A DNA stretch of 64,000 bases from Gordonia jinghuaiqii (lineage in GTDB: Bacteria; Actinomycetota; Actinomycetes; Mycobacteriales; Mycobacteriaceae). The position numbers were made by a program, and so were the translations under genes. Of this stretch, positions 11,376-18,769 are shown piece after piece. Every line of letters begins with the position of its first letter. The stretch's first letter is position 1. The DNA lies in contig NZ_CP059491.1 in assembly GCF_014041935.1 (NCBI RefSeq), positions 682,001 through 746,000 of the forward strand. Direction: 5' to 3'. Below the pieces are notes generated by a model, which searched no databases, was not told the origin of the DNA, and was given only the letters and a program-made list of their open reading frames with translations.

Positions 11376-11906
11376 ATGCAGACGTTCCTGCCCTACGCGG
11401 ACTTCCGTCGATCCGCAGAGGTTCTCGACGCCGCACGGCTCGGTAAACCGCGGGTGGAGACCCTGCAGATCTTGCGGGCGCTGGAGTTGTTCGACTACGG
11501 CTGGGGCAACCACCCGGCGGTCACGATGTGGCGCGGTCACACCCCCGCCCTGGTCTGCTACGGCCTCGCGTTCGTCGACGTGTGGACGCGCGAGGGACGC
11601 GCGGACACCACCGCGCCGATGATCGCCGAGTTCGCGCCCGACGTCGCCGACCGCTCACAGTCCGAGCTCACCGCCGAGGGACTGATGCCGCCGTGGCTCG
11701 GCGATGAGCGTCTCCATCGGAGCCACCGGTCGGCATTGTTGCGCAAGGATCCGGATTTCTACGCCGCGGAGTTCGGGGACACACCCGACGAGCTCCCGTA
11801 CTTCTGGCCGGGGCCGCCCGTCACGGCGACCCGAGTCGAGACATCCGGGCGCAGAGTGTGGGTGATCAGGCCGACGTCGCCCGACCAGTATGCGGAGTTC
11901 CGGTAG
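11376..11906 (+). CDS. MSMEG_6728 family protein, pyrimidine-dimer-glycosylase-like
   Basis: A 176-residue cytoplasmic protein of the MSMEG_6728 family, distantly related to T4 endonuclease V-type DNA glycosylases. It begins MQTFLPYADFRRSAEVLD and continues LGKPRVETLQILRAL, then NHPAVTMWRGH, the features that define the family. The conserved early Arg/Lys-rich helix and the His-Pro pair are present. A role in DNA repair is inferred from distant similarity and is not established. The gene ends 10 bp before the remnant at the edge of the accessory island. Confidence 0.8.
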   Translation: MQTFLPYADFRRSAEVLDAARLGKPRVETLQILRALELFDYGWGNHPAVTMWRGHTPALVCYGLAFVDVWTREGRADTTAPMIAEFAPDVADRSQSELTAEGLMPPWLGDERLHRSHRSALLRKDPDFYAAEFGDTPDELPYFWPGPPVTATRVETSGRRVWVIRPTSPDQYAEFR

Positions 11907-11916
11907 GTGCACAGGT

Positions 11917-12121
11917 GTTCCACGTGATCGCGGCGTGTGTCGCGAAGACGACGCCGGGGTCGTCGGCGAACAGTTTCAGCGCGCCGATCGTCGTGGTGCC
12001 GGCGAAGAGCTGGAACGACAGCACCGAGCGGATGGAGGTCTCGGCGAGCGCCCGCTGCTGACGGCCGGCCCAGCGGTCCACCTTCTCGCTGTCGGTAGCC
12101 GACTCCGGACTCCAGGTCAGC
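11917..12121 (-). pseudogene. GAF-domain (GAF-ANTAR type) gene remnant at island edge
   Basis: A minus-strand reading frame keeps about 65 residues of a GAF_2 domain as found in actinobacterial GAF-ANTAR proteins: SIRSVLSFQLF, then TIGALKLFADDPG and VFATHAAITWN. Compared with the family, the segment between DDPG and VFATHAA is shortened by an internal deletion. No N-terminal half and no ANTAR domain follow. The fragment is abruptly replaced at about 12,117-12,121 by the stop end of the next gene. It marks the left edge of the accessory island. Confidence 0.6.
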
Positions 12122-12692
12122 GCGGAATGGCGTATGTGGTATATCGATCCCAAACTACGACCTGCCAGCCATGACGTAACTCCACGCGGCTCACCACTCC
12201 ATGGCCGTAGCATTGACCCTTGAAGAAGAGGGTCACGCTGGTGCGGGCAGAGAGACTGTGAGCGTCTCCCTCGGGGAACCGGAGCACCCCCGCCATGGCG
12301 TCTTCCAAGGAGTACGCTAGGCCGTCCACGTGTCGCAGGGTGCTCCCTGGAGTGTCGAAACAACCGTTGTCCTTGCGCAGTGCGGCATCGATGGATCCAG
12401 ACCTCTGTCCCCTCGCGGTGAGACGGATCTCCCGCGAGACTCCCGCCATCAGTGCGAACTCGTGAGGGTCGAAGCTCTCACCCTCCAGGTATCCGATGAC
12501 CTGGGCAGCAACCATGGCCGCGTTCGCCTTTACAAGCTGAGTCTCGTCGGCGGTGAGCGCCAAACCACTGCGTCGTGAGGGAGTGTCCTTCTCACGTCGG
12601 TGACCCGCCCGGTCGAAGCGGTACGGAGCGTCGCTCCAGTCGTGGGCGTTGATCTCGGCGGCCATGTGCGCGGCCAGGAAAGAGAGGGTCAT
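12117..12692 (-). CDS. Hypothetical protein, island gene
   Basis: A 191-residue soluble protein that I do not recognise. The start ATG 12692 has an AGGAG Shine-Dalgarno 6 nt upstream, which decided against an earlier in-frame codon at 12746. It begins MTLSFLAAHMAAEINAHDWS, followed by a basic RAGHRREKDTPSRRSG stretch and a helical middle; the C-terminal half looks beta-rich. No signal peptide or membrane helix is seen. It lies on the same strand as the HslV-like gene, 203 bp downstream of it, so they may be co-transcribed. Its 3' end sits exactly at the GAF remnant. Confidence 0.7.
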   Translation of the reverse strand: MTLSFLAAHMAAEINAHDWSDAPYRFDRAGHRREKDTPSRRSGLALTADETQLVKANAAMVAAQVIGYLEGESFDPHEFALMAGVSREIRLTARGQRSGSIDAALRKDNGCFDTPGSTLRHVDGLAYSLEDAMAGVLRFPEGDAHSLSARTSVTLFFKGQCYGHGVVSRVELRHGWQVVVWDRYTTYAIPR

Positions 12693-12895
12693 CGGAACTC
12701 CTAGTGTCCTAGCGTGCGGCAGAGCGCATCCCTTGATGTGCCACACGGAGAGCGGTGCGCTCTCGAACTAGGAGAGTACATGAGGAGTCCAGGTTGAGCG
12801 GCGCCTGCAGGCAGGGTCGGGGAAGTCAGGGCTGTGCACGGGTCGGGCTATCCGCTGCTCCGCAAGAACAACCGCCCTCGATCGATTCGGTGCCT

Positions 12896-13810
12896 CTAGC
12901 TGCGGTCACCGAGATTCTTCTCGAGGATTGTCGCGGCTCGGTCGGTGTCAAGGAGCTGACGATACTCTGACTTGGCAATATCGCCGAGGTCGCTAACCGA
13001 GGATGCTTCGATTCGGATGGGCGCCTGCCATGGCTGCTCGTGAGTATGTAGCCAAGCTGTATTAAGTTCCGGAACGAAGTGCGCCAACGCGCTAAAAGTA
13101 GGCCATTTTCCCGCGACGGGAATCCGCGAATTGCGTGTCGGGTCATGACCTTTGGGTAAGGAGAACTTCATATTGACCTGTCCCGGTGCGAGCGCTGTGA
13201 GGCTAGCTGCCATGCTCCAAGGCATGACGAAGCCGGGATCTCCGTGGAAGCGCATGGGCGTCTCGCTGCAGCCTGTAGCCCGGACCATGTGCCCGCCTAC
13301 AGAGGCAACTTCCTCCCTCGTGACAACTGACGCCATTGCGCCGACAAACCGCCCGCCAAGATCGGGCATATGCTGCAGGTCGAGGAACGTCTTGGTATAT
13401 GCGCGGTGCGCGTCAGCGTCCCCGATCCAGCCCGTCCCGACAGCGGTACGGTCCTCGACAATCCCATTACTGATTTCAACGATTTGAGGTGCAGGGCCAC
13501 GGGTGGTCAGCAGAAAGCTAGTCGACGCATCCTTTACTGTTGCCTTGCTGCGTGTGTAGTCAAGCAGGCCCGTTTTTATGTCATTTACGGTGTTGCCGCG
13601 CAGGTCGACAACTGCGCGGATTGCATTCTCCGGATTATCACCCGCGAAGCCGACAGCGACATTGTCGTTGACGATGACGACCTTCTGCAGGGGGTTGACC
13701 AGAGCATGCCTTGTCAGCTTCTCATCGTTGCGGTGCGTCATTTTGGTGTCCGCAAGCAACATAACTCGACCGGCATGATGGTCAACAATCTTCGCGATCA
13801 CGAAGGTCAT
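12896..13810 (-). CDS. HslV/proteasome-like Ntn-hydrolase candidate
   Basis: A 304-residue protein. The first ~150 residues follow the pattern of HslV and 20S proteasome beta subunits: MTFVIAKI with Thr2 in the position of the N-terminal nucleophile, VMLLADTKMT in place of VVIAGDGQAT, a KVVIVNDNVAVGFAGDN strand pair, and AVGTGWIGDADAHRAYTKTF resembling AIGSGGPYALAAAR. The C-terminal half (about 160-304) has no recognised match. No HslU or other AAA+ partner is encoded here. The assignment is by eye and unconfirmed; the alternative is an unrelated hypothetical. It lies in the island upstream of another unknown gene on the same strand. Confidence 0.62.
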   Translation of the reverse strand: MTFVIAKIVDHHAGRVMLLADTKMTHRNDEKLTRHALVNPLQKVVIVNDNVAVGFAGDNPENAIRAVVDLRGNTVNDIKTGLLDYTRSKATVKDASTSFLLTTRGPAPQIVEISNGIVEDRTAVGTGWIGDADAHRAYTKTFLDLQHMPDLGGRFVGAMASVVTREEVASVGGHMVRATGCSETPMRFHGDPGFVMPWSMAASLTALAPGQVNMKFSLPKGHDPTRNSRIPVAGKWPTFSALAHFVPELNTAWLHTHEQPWQAPIRIEASSVSDLGDIAKSEYRQLLDTDRAATILEKNLGDRS

Positions 13811-13907
13811 CAGATCGCGCTTCCCTAGGTCAGTCGTGTTTCGTACGGACTCGGTCGGTGCGGCGGCGTGGGTGGGACTGCTGCACGGATAGGTGACAGT
13901 TGGGGTG

Positions 13908-14764
13908 TTATGCCGCGGCAGCGGCGGTGTTGATCATTGCTTCGAACTCGACGGGCGTCAACCGACCGAGACGGGCTTGTCGGCGCCGGCGGTGGTAGGT
14001 CCGTTCGATCCAGGTGACGATCGCAATCCTCAGCTGCTCACGGGTGTCCCAGCGTTGGCGGTCGAGGACGTTGCGTTGCAGAAGCGCGAAGAAACTCTCC
14101 ATGGCCGCGTTGTCCCGGCAGGCCCCGACTTTGCCCATCGACCCCGTTAGTCCATGAGTGTTCAAGGCGTGCTGGAACTTTCGGGACCGGAATTGCGATC
14201 CTCGATCGGAGTGAACGATGCAGCCGGCGACTTCACTGCGACGGGCGACAGCGCTATGCAGTGCCGCCACGGCCAGCCGCGACTTCATGCGGGAATCGAT
14301 GCTGTAGCCGACGATCCGTCGGGAGTAGACGTCTTTGATCGCACAGAGGTAGAGCTTGCCCTCGCCGGTGTGATGTTCGGTGATATCGGTGAGCCACAAT
14401 CGATTCGGTCTGTCGGCGGTGAAATTGCGTTGGACCAGATCGTCGTGAACTGGTGGACCCGATCGGCGGCCGTTGCGGCCTCGCTTCTTTCCGAATGCCG
14501 ACCACCAACCGTTGTCGCGGCAGATTCGCCACGCAGTCCGCTCGCTCATCGGCTCCTTGACCCGCTCTGCTTCGCCGGCGAGGAACCGGTATCCGAACTC
14601 GGATCGTCTCGATGGGCATCGAATAGGGCATTCGCCCGGTACGCCGCGGTCAACTCTGCGGTGGTGACTGGATTGGCCATCCATCGGTAGTAGGGATGGC
14701 GGGAGAGCTTGAGGACCCGGCACGACACCGCCACGGGAACCCCGTCGGCGGCGAGCTCTCTCAC
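13908..14764 (-). pseudogene. IS3-family transposase orfB, single-base frameshift
   Basis: DDE integrase-type transposase. From GTG 14764 (overlapping orfA's stop by 4 bp) the frame reads [13 protein letters not shown] to AHRDDP. It then goes out of frame near 14605, where CCGAG stands for the expected CCGGAG, a one-G deletion. The remainder, in another frame, continues [19 protein letters not shown] and holds the catalytic core: D in [11 protein letters not shown] in [12 protein letters not shown] in [14 protein letters not shown]. It ends at 13908. IS3 elements use frameshifting between orfA and orfB, not inside orfB, so this is most likely an inactivating mutation or a sequencing error. 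Confidence 0.85.
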
Positions 14765-15069
14765 GAGCGGGTAGAGCCTTTTCCCGGCAAGTTCGCCTGG
14801 GACAGATACGCCGCGGCGCGACGCAGCACCTCGTTCTCCTGCTCGAGTAACCGGATCCGTTTGCGGGCCTCGCGCAGTTCAGCGGACTCGGTCGAACTCA
14901 CGCCTGGGCTGCGGCCCTCTTCGATGTCAGCGCGTCGCATCCATTTGTGCAGCGTCATCGGGTGCACCCCGAAGTCGTTGGCGACCTGCTCGATCGTGAC
15001 GCCGTCTCCACGGTCACGGGCCACTCGGACCACGTCGTCACGGAACTCCTGGGGGTACGGCTTGGGCAC
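14761..15069 (-). CDS. IS3-family orfA (HTH protein)
   Basis: A 102-residue transposase subunit with an N-terminal helix-turn-helix of the Tnp_1/IS911 type and a leucine-zipper-like coiled coil. The HTH spans [20 protein letters not shown] to [17 protein letters not shown]; the zipper is [18 protein letters not shown]. The GTG at 15069, preceded by GGAAGGA, was chosen; the frame is open upstream to 15117 but that part belongs to the right end of the element. The stop overlaps orfB by 4 bp (GTGA). Confidence 0.85.
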   Translation of the reverse strand: MPKPYPQEFRDDVVRVARDRGDGVTIEQVANDFGVHPMTLHKWMRRADIEEGRSPGVSSTESAELREARKRIRLLEQENEVLRRAAAYLSQANLPGKGSTRS

Positions 15070-15273
15070 AGCTACATCCTTCCCGACCGCCCGAAGGCAA
15101 GCCAGATCAGATGTCACCTATGCGTGCAGCAGTCCCGACAGGCCATCGCTCGACGGGTTATCCACAGACTTCCTCGACGTTCCACCAAACAGGCGAACCT
15201 GTTGCGAGCCAGTGCTTTCACCGGTCGCCACGTGCTAGCCTCGCCTTCTTCGGGCCGAGGTCTGGGAGAGCCG

Positions 15274-16230
15274 ATGAAACTCCACTCGCTGGCGGGCACT
15301 TGCTTCGCCGTCATGTTGGTTACGTCCGCGTGCGGCATCGACAACCCTGTCCCTGACATCGCCCGTGGGGGAGATTCGTCAGGTGGGTCGAACTGCGCGA
15401 CCTATGAGGGTCCGAACCTGACTGCGCAAGAGTTTCGCGCGCAGATTGTGGAAGCTCACTATGAACGTGAAGAGCTTCTACGAAAGTACAAGTTCCCGGG
15501 TGCTGCGGAGATGAACAGCAACCCTGAGTCGAGCGTGGACCTCACGATAGATCAAGTGAGGTCAGAGATCCCAAATGCGCCGGCCGGCTCATTTCAACGA
15601 CACTTCGAGTTCGTATGCGAGTGGATTGCTGAAGAGTCGAGCACGGAATGTGCGCTGGCACCGGACGAGGCCAGGGGAAAGGCTGCCGAGCAGATTGAGC
15701 AGATGAAGAACGATCCCAAGAATCAGGGCATCGACGTCGTTGGCTACGCCAGAGAGCAAAACGAGCTACACAATAGGTATCTGGTTACCTTTATCACGAC
15801 GCCACTTAGTACCTGTGCACAGGCTCGCGCCGCTGGAACGACAATCGCTGGGATGTACAGCGGCGATGGTATGGAAGTCGATGACAATACACGATTTGTT
15901 GTCGAGTCATCAACGATCGTGTGTCCTGATGAAGCCGGTGAGCTTCCGGCCGCTCCAGCCGACTGCGGTGAAACGTCTCTGGAGAGCGTATCGAAGTCGG
16001 GGGCGATCAGAGTTGTCGCTGGCGATGTCGACTGCGACGACGCAACGAAGATCATCCGTGAATCCTGGACGCGGCTGCTGGCCATAGAACAGAAGATCAT
16101 CGTCTACGAAGTCGATGGTGCGGAGTACACCTGCGGAATGGCGGGAGTCGGTGAGTCTGCAGAAGAAGGCTACGACTATAAATGCGAGACCGCGGGTAAC
16201 GACAAGACCATTACCTGGTCGGCGAACTAA
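15274..16230 (+). CDS. Secreted lipoprotein, paralogue A
   Basis: A 318-residue predicted lipoprotein. The signal peptide ends in a lipobox (MLVTSAC, lipidated Cys about residue 20). The mature part has many cysteines and conserved blocks NCATYEGPNLTAQEFRAQ, APAGSFQRHFEFVCEW, CPDEAGELPAAPADCGE, GDVDCDDATKIIRESW and a terminal YDYKCETAGNDKTITW. The next gene shares all these blocks, so the two arose by duplication. Start ATG 15274 follows GGGAGAG. I do not recognise the family. It sits between the two IS copies with two further lipoprotein genes on the same strand. Confidence 0.82.
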   Translation: MKLHSLAGTCFAVMLVTSACGIDNPVPDIARGGDSSGGSNCATYEGPNLTAQEFRAQIVEAHYEREELLRKYKFPGAAEMNSNPESSVDLTIDQVRSEIPNAPAGSFQRHFEFVCEWIAEESSTECALAPDEARGKAAEQIEQMKNDPKNQGIDVVGYAREQNELHNRYLVTFITTPLSTCAQARAAGTTIAGMYSGDGMEVDDNTRFVVESSTIVCPDEAGELPAAPADCGETSLESVSKSGAIRVVAGDVDCDDATKIIRESWTRLLAIEQKIIVYEVDGAEYTCGMAGVGESAEEGYDYKCETAGNDKTITWSAN

Positions 16231-16239
16231 GGAGCGGTT

Positions 16240-17211
16240 GTGCGGCAGTTTAAGTATCCCAGTCTAACGCTCTTGGTCGTCGCACTTCTCCTGGCCGGGT
16301 GTGGTGGGGGAGATACCAGCTCGACGCCGGACCGAGGGGGGAACGCGGCCGGGGGTTTAGGCATACCAGTGGAGTCGCAATGTGTGACCTACGAAGGTCC
16401 AAATCTCACGGTGGATCAACTCCGACAACAGCAGTTGGAGCTTGCGCAAAAACAGATCGCTATCGGTCAGAAGTACGGCATGCCTGGCTTTAATGACATG
16501 GGCGACCTTGCGGAGAGAGAGGCGTCCGGGTTTTACGATACGCTCGCGGAAGAGATTCCGCGGTCGCCTGCGGGTTCGTTCCAGCGATACACTGAATTCC
16601 TGTGCGATCCAGGCCATTTCGACCCGGCCCTCGTGAAGCTGGGTCGTGATGGAGCTGATCAAGCTCTGGAACAGCTTGAGAAAATGAAACAAGACCCGCA
16701 GTATGCGCACGTCGACTTCGATGCTTACGGCAAGGAGGTCGTCGAAGTAACCGACGAGTATGTGGTCGTCAGGGTGGCTCTTCCTCTTGTTGTATGTGCG
16801 GGCGCTCGTGCGAGCGGAGAGTCTGTTGCCGCCATGGGAGCCGAGGAAGATCAGGAAGCGGCTGCGCTGCGACTCTCGGTCATGGGCTCGAAGATTCTAT
16901 GCCCGGATGTGGCTGGTGAAGCGCCTCCGATCCCTGTCGACTGTGGAGAACTGGCGCTGAACGACTCAGGTGAGAAGGGCACGATCGAGGTTCGTGTCGG
17001 CGAGGTGGACTGTGACAAGGCAAAGCAAGTCATCATCGACTCTTGGAAGCAGCTCGTAGCGGAAGGGGCTAAAGGCGTCTATTACGAGGTCAATGGCGTG
17101 ACCGAGTATGCGTGCAATATCGCTGGCGCGGCGGTGTCCGACTCGGCGGGCTACGACTATAAGTGCGACAGTCCGATGGGCGACAAGGTCATCACCTGGA
17201 CCGAGAACTGA
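16240..17211 (+). CDS. Secreted lipoprotein, paralogue B
   Basis: A 323-residue lipoprotein starting at GTG 16240, 9 bp after paralogue A and preceded by AAGGAG. The signal peptide ends LLLAGC, giving an N-terminal diacylglyceryl Cys near residue 21. The mature protein repeats the blocks of paralogue A: CVTYEGPNLTVDQLRQQ, SPAGSFQRYTEFLCD, CPDVAGEAPPIPVDCGE, GEVDCDKAKQVIIDSW and a terminal YDYKCDSPMGDKVITW. The paired cysteines suggest disulfides outside the membrane. Function unknown. Confidence 0.82.
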   Translation: MRQFKYPSLTLLVVALLLAGCGGGDTSSTPDRGGNAAGGLGIPVESQCVTYEGPNLTVDQLRQQQLELAQKQIAIGQKYGMPGFNDMGDLAEREASGFYDTLAEEIPRSPAGSFQRYTEFLCDPGHFDPALVKLGRDGADQALEQLEKMKQDPQYAHVDFDAYGKEVVEVTDEYVVVRVALPLVVCAGARASGESVAAMGAEEDQEAAALRLSVMGSKILCPDVAGEAPPIPVDCGELALNDSGEKGTIEVRVGEVDCDKAKQVIIDSWKQLVAEGAKGVYYEVNGVTEYACNIAGAAVSDSAGYDYKCDSPMGDKVITWTEN

Positions 17212-17221
17212 GGAGAACGTA

Positions 17222-17641
17222 TTGCGACACTTCAAGTACATCTGCCTGCTGATCGTTGCTGCTGGCTTCATCGTGACCGGCTGCGGGGGTGGTAGTGACA
17301 TTTCGAGCCCTACAACTGTGGCGACCCAAGACCCGCAGGCTTCACTCGAGGACGCGGCACGGGAGTGGTCGGAGTCTTTCTATGGTGGTGACGGGGTAGA
17401 GGCATACGCCCTGTTCACCGATGAGTGCAAGCAAGACCTAACGGAAGACCAGTTCAAGGCCATGTCGGACTTCAACGACAGCGAGCCGACTCGGGAACTC
17501 CAGCATGTGGATGCCACCGTTAAGGGGAACACCGGGACGGTGGATCTGCACTTCAATGACACGAGTCAGAACGACACTGGGATGCCTTGGGTGCTCGTCG
17601 GTGAAGAGTGGAAGACATCCGACTGCACGATGCGGGAGTGA
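17222..17641 (+). CDS. Small secreted lipoprotein, third of the cassette
   Basis: A 139-residue lipoprotein. TTG 17222 is the likely start, because GAGGAGA lies just upstream and the frame opens directly into a signal peptide ending FIVTGC (lipid-modified Cys near 21). The mature part, with SLEDAAREWSESFYGGDG and PWVLVGEEWKTSDC, has the look of an NTF2/DUF4878-like fold seen in small actinobacterial lipoproteins; this is tentative. It is 10 bp downstream of paralogue B, so the three genes form one operon. Confidence 0.75.
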   Translation: MRHFKYICLLIVAAGFIVTGCGGGSDISSPTTVATQDPQASLEDAAREWSESFYGGDGVEAYALFTDECKQDLTEDQFKAMSDFNDSEPTRELQHVDATVKGNTGTVDLHFNDTSQNDTGMPWVLVGEEWKTSDCTMRE

Positions 17642-17821
17642 GTCGACGCTTCGAGTGGCTGGGCGCTCCCGTCACCTCTCGCTCCCCGTCGTTCGGCGTG
17701 GTCGCGCCCAGCCGGTGTTGAGACTACCAGGGGTTCGAACGTATGTGCGTACCGAACTGGTTGTCCTGGTCGCCCCGGCGCGGGAGTAGGTTTAAGTCGA
17801 GTCCGCGACGATACTGGGTTC

Positions 17822-17911
17822 GTGGGGTCACTCGACTGGGGAACGCTGCCGGCATGGCTAGCCGCTATCGGAACGGTGTCTGGCGTGTGGGTGGGACTGC
17901 TGCACGGATAG
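17822..17911 (+). pseudogene. 5' fragment of a gene interrupted by the second IS copy
   Basis: From GTG 17822 the frame reads SLDWGTLPAWLAAIGTVSGV, a typical N-terminal signal-anchor start of small actinobacterial membrane proteins. It runs directly into the terminal repeat of the deleted IS copy and stops at 17911. The continuation on the far side of the IS (after 18590) is not clearly recognisable. Probably a gene inactivated by the insertion; weak evidence because the fragment is short. Confidence 0.4.
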
Positions 17912-18590
17912 GTGACAGTTGGGGTGTTATGCCGCGGCAGCGGCGGTGTTGATCATTGCTTCGAACTCGACGGGCGTCAACCGACCGAGACGGGCTTGTC
18001 GGCGCCGGCGGTGGTAGGTCCGTTCGATCCAGGTGACGATCGCAATCCTCAGCTGCTCACGGGTGTCCCAGCGTTGGCGGTCGAGGACGTTGCGTTGCAG
18101 AAGCGCGAAGAAACTCTCCATGGCCGCGTTGTCCCGGCAGGCCCCGACTTTGCCCATCGACCCCGTTAGTCCATGAGTGTTCAAGGCGTGCTGGAACTTT
18201 CGGGACCGGAATTGCGATCCTCGATCGGAGTGAACGATGCAGCCGGCGACTTCACTGCGACGGGCGACAGCGCTATGCAGTGCCGCCACGGCCAGCCACG
18301 ACTTCATGCGGGAATCGATGCTGTAGCCGACGATCCGTCGGGAGTAGACGTCTTTGATCGCACAGAGGTAGAGCTTGCCCTCGCCGGTGTGATGTTCGGT
18401 GATATCGGTGAGCCACAATCGATTCGGTCTGTCGGCGGTGAAATCGATCGTGACGCCGTCTCCACGGTCACGGGCCACTCGGACCACGTCGTCACGGAAC
18501 TCCTGGGGGTACCGCTTGGGCACAGCTACATCCTTCCCGACCGCCCGAAGGCAAGCCAGATCAGATGTCACCTACGCGTGCAGCAGTCCC
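17893..18590 (-). mobile_element. IS3-family deletion derivative (same IS as the copy at 13.9 kb)
   Basis: A 698-bp copy of the IS at 13,874-15,136 with both terminal repeats intact and 565 bp missing (equivalent to 14,426-14,990). In the shared parts I found three base differences: G/A, G/C and T/C at positions matching about 14278, 15059 and 15121. The two copies are in the same orientation, so they are direct repeats flanking the lipoprotein operon. Confidence 0.9.
17927..18523 (-). CDS. Fused mini-transposase of the deleted IS copy
   Basis: The 565-bp deletion joins the start of orfA in frame to the catalytic part of orfB, giving a continuous frame of about 198 residues from GTG 18523. 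It keeps the first helix of the orfA HTH, then switches at [17 protein letters not shown] into orfB. D, D and E of the catalytic core are all retained ([24 protein letters not shown]). Most of the DNA-binding region and the coiled coil are lost, so activity is doubtful. It avoids the frameshift present in the full copy. Confidence 0.6.
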   Translation of the reverse strand: MPKRYPQEFRDDVVRVARDRGDGVTIDFTADRPNRLWLTDITEHHTGEGKLYLCAIKDVYSRRIVGYSIDSRMKSWLAVAALHSAVARRSEVAGCIVHSDRGSQFRSRKFQHALNTHGLTGSMGKVGACRDNAAMESFFALLQRNVLDRQRWDTREQLRIAIVTWIERTYHRRRRQARLGRLTPVEFEAMINTAAAAA

Positions 18591-18769
18591 AAGCTTTGTG
18601 GACGGATCATCATAGATGATGATTGGACGAGAGCAGGTTGCGATCGAACGATCGGTGTGCTAATCGGTAGCCGAGTGCGTTACGAGTGCGACAATGTCGC
18701 GACCAATTTGGGGGCGCTGGACTCCTCCATCGCAATGATCGCGACTCTTCGATAACAGTCTGTCCGGCG

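Larger units (their letters stand above)
13874..15136 (-). mobile_element. IS3-family insertion sequence, full-size copy with broken orfB
   Basis: A 1,263-bp element bounded by terminal inverted repeats GGGACTGCTGCACG (left) and the complementary right end finishing CAGCAGTCCC at 15136; the match extends through TAGGTGACA. It carries orfA and orfB on the minus strand. No clear target-site duplication flanks it (GGT left, GAC right). Six bases outside the left repeat (GTGGGT) are also identical beside the second copy, so the true left end may be slightly further out, near 13868. Confidence 0.9.

Noticed and set aside
14761..14764. Programmed frameshift to explain the orfB break
   Set aside because: In IS3 elements the shift occurs at the orfA/orfB overlap; the break near 14605 is well inside orfB and looks like a one-base loss.
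13874..18590. Calling the lipoprotein cassette a true composite transposon
   Set aside because: The right copy is internally deleted, the left has a frameshifted transposase, and no target-site duplications were found; it may be two independent insertions.
18591..18769. Continuation of the IS-interrupted gene after the IS
   Set aside because: The frame after 18590 cannot be joined convincingly to the fragment before the IS and has no recognised similarity.
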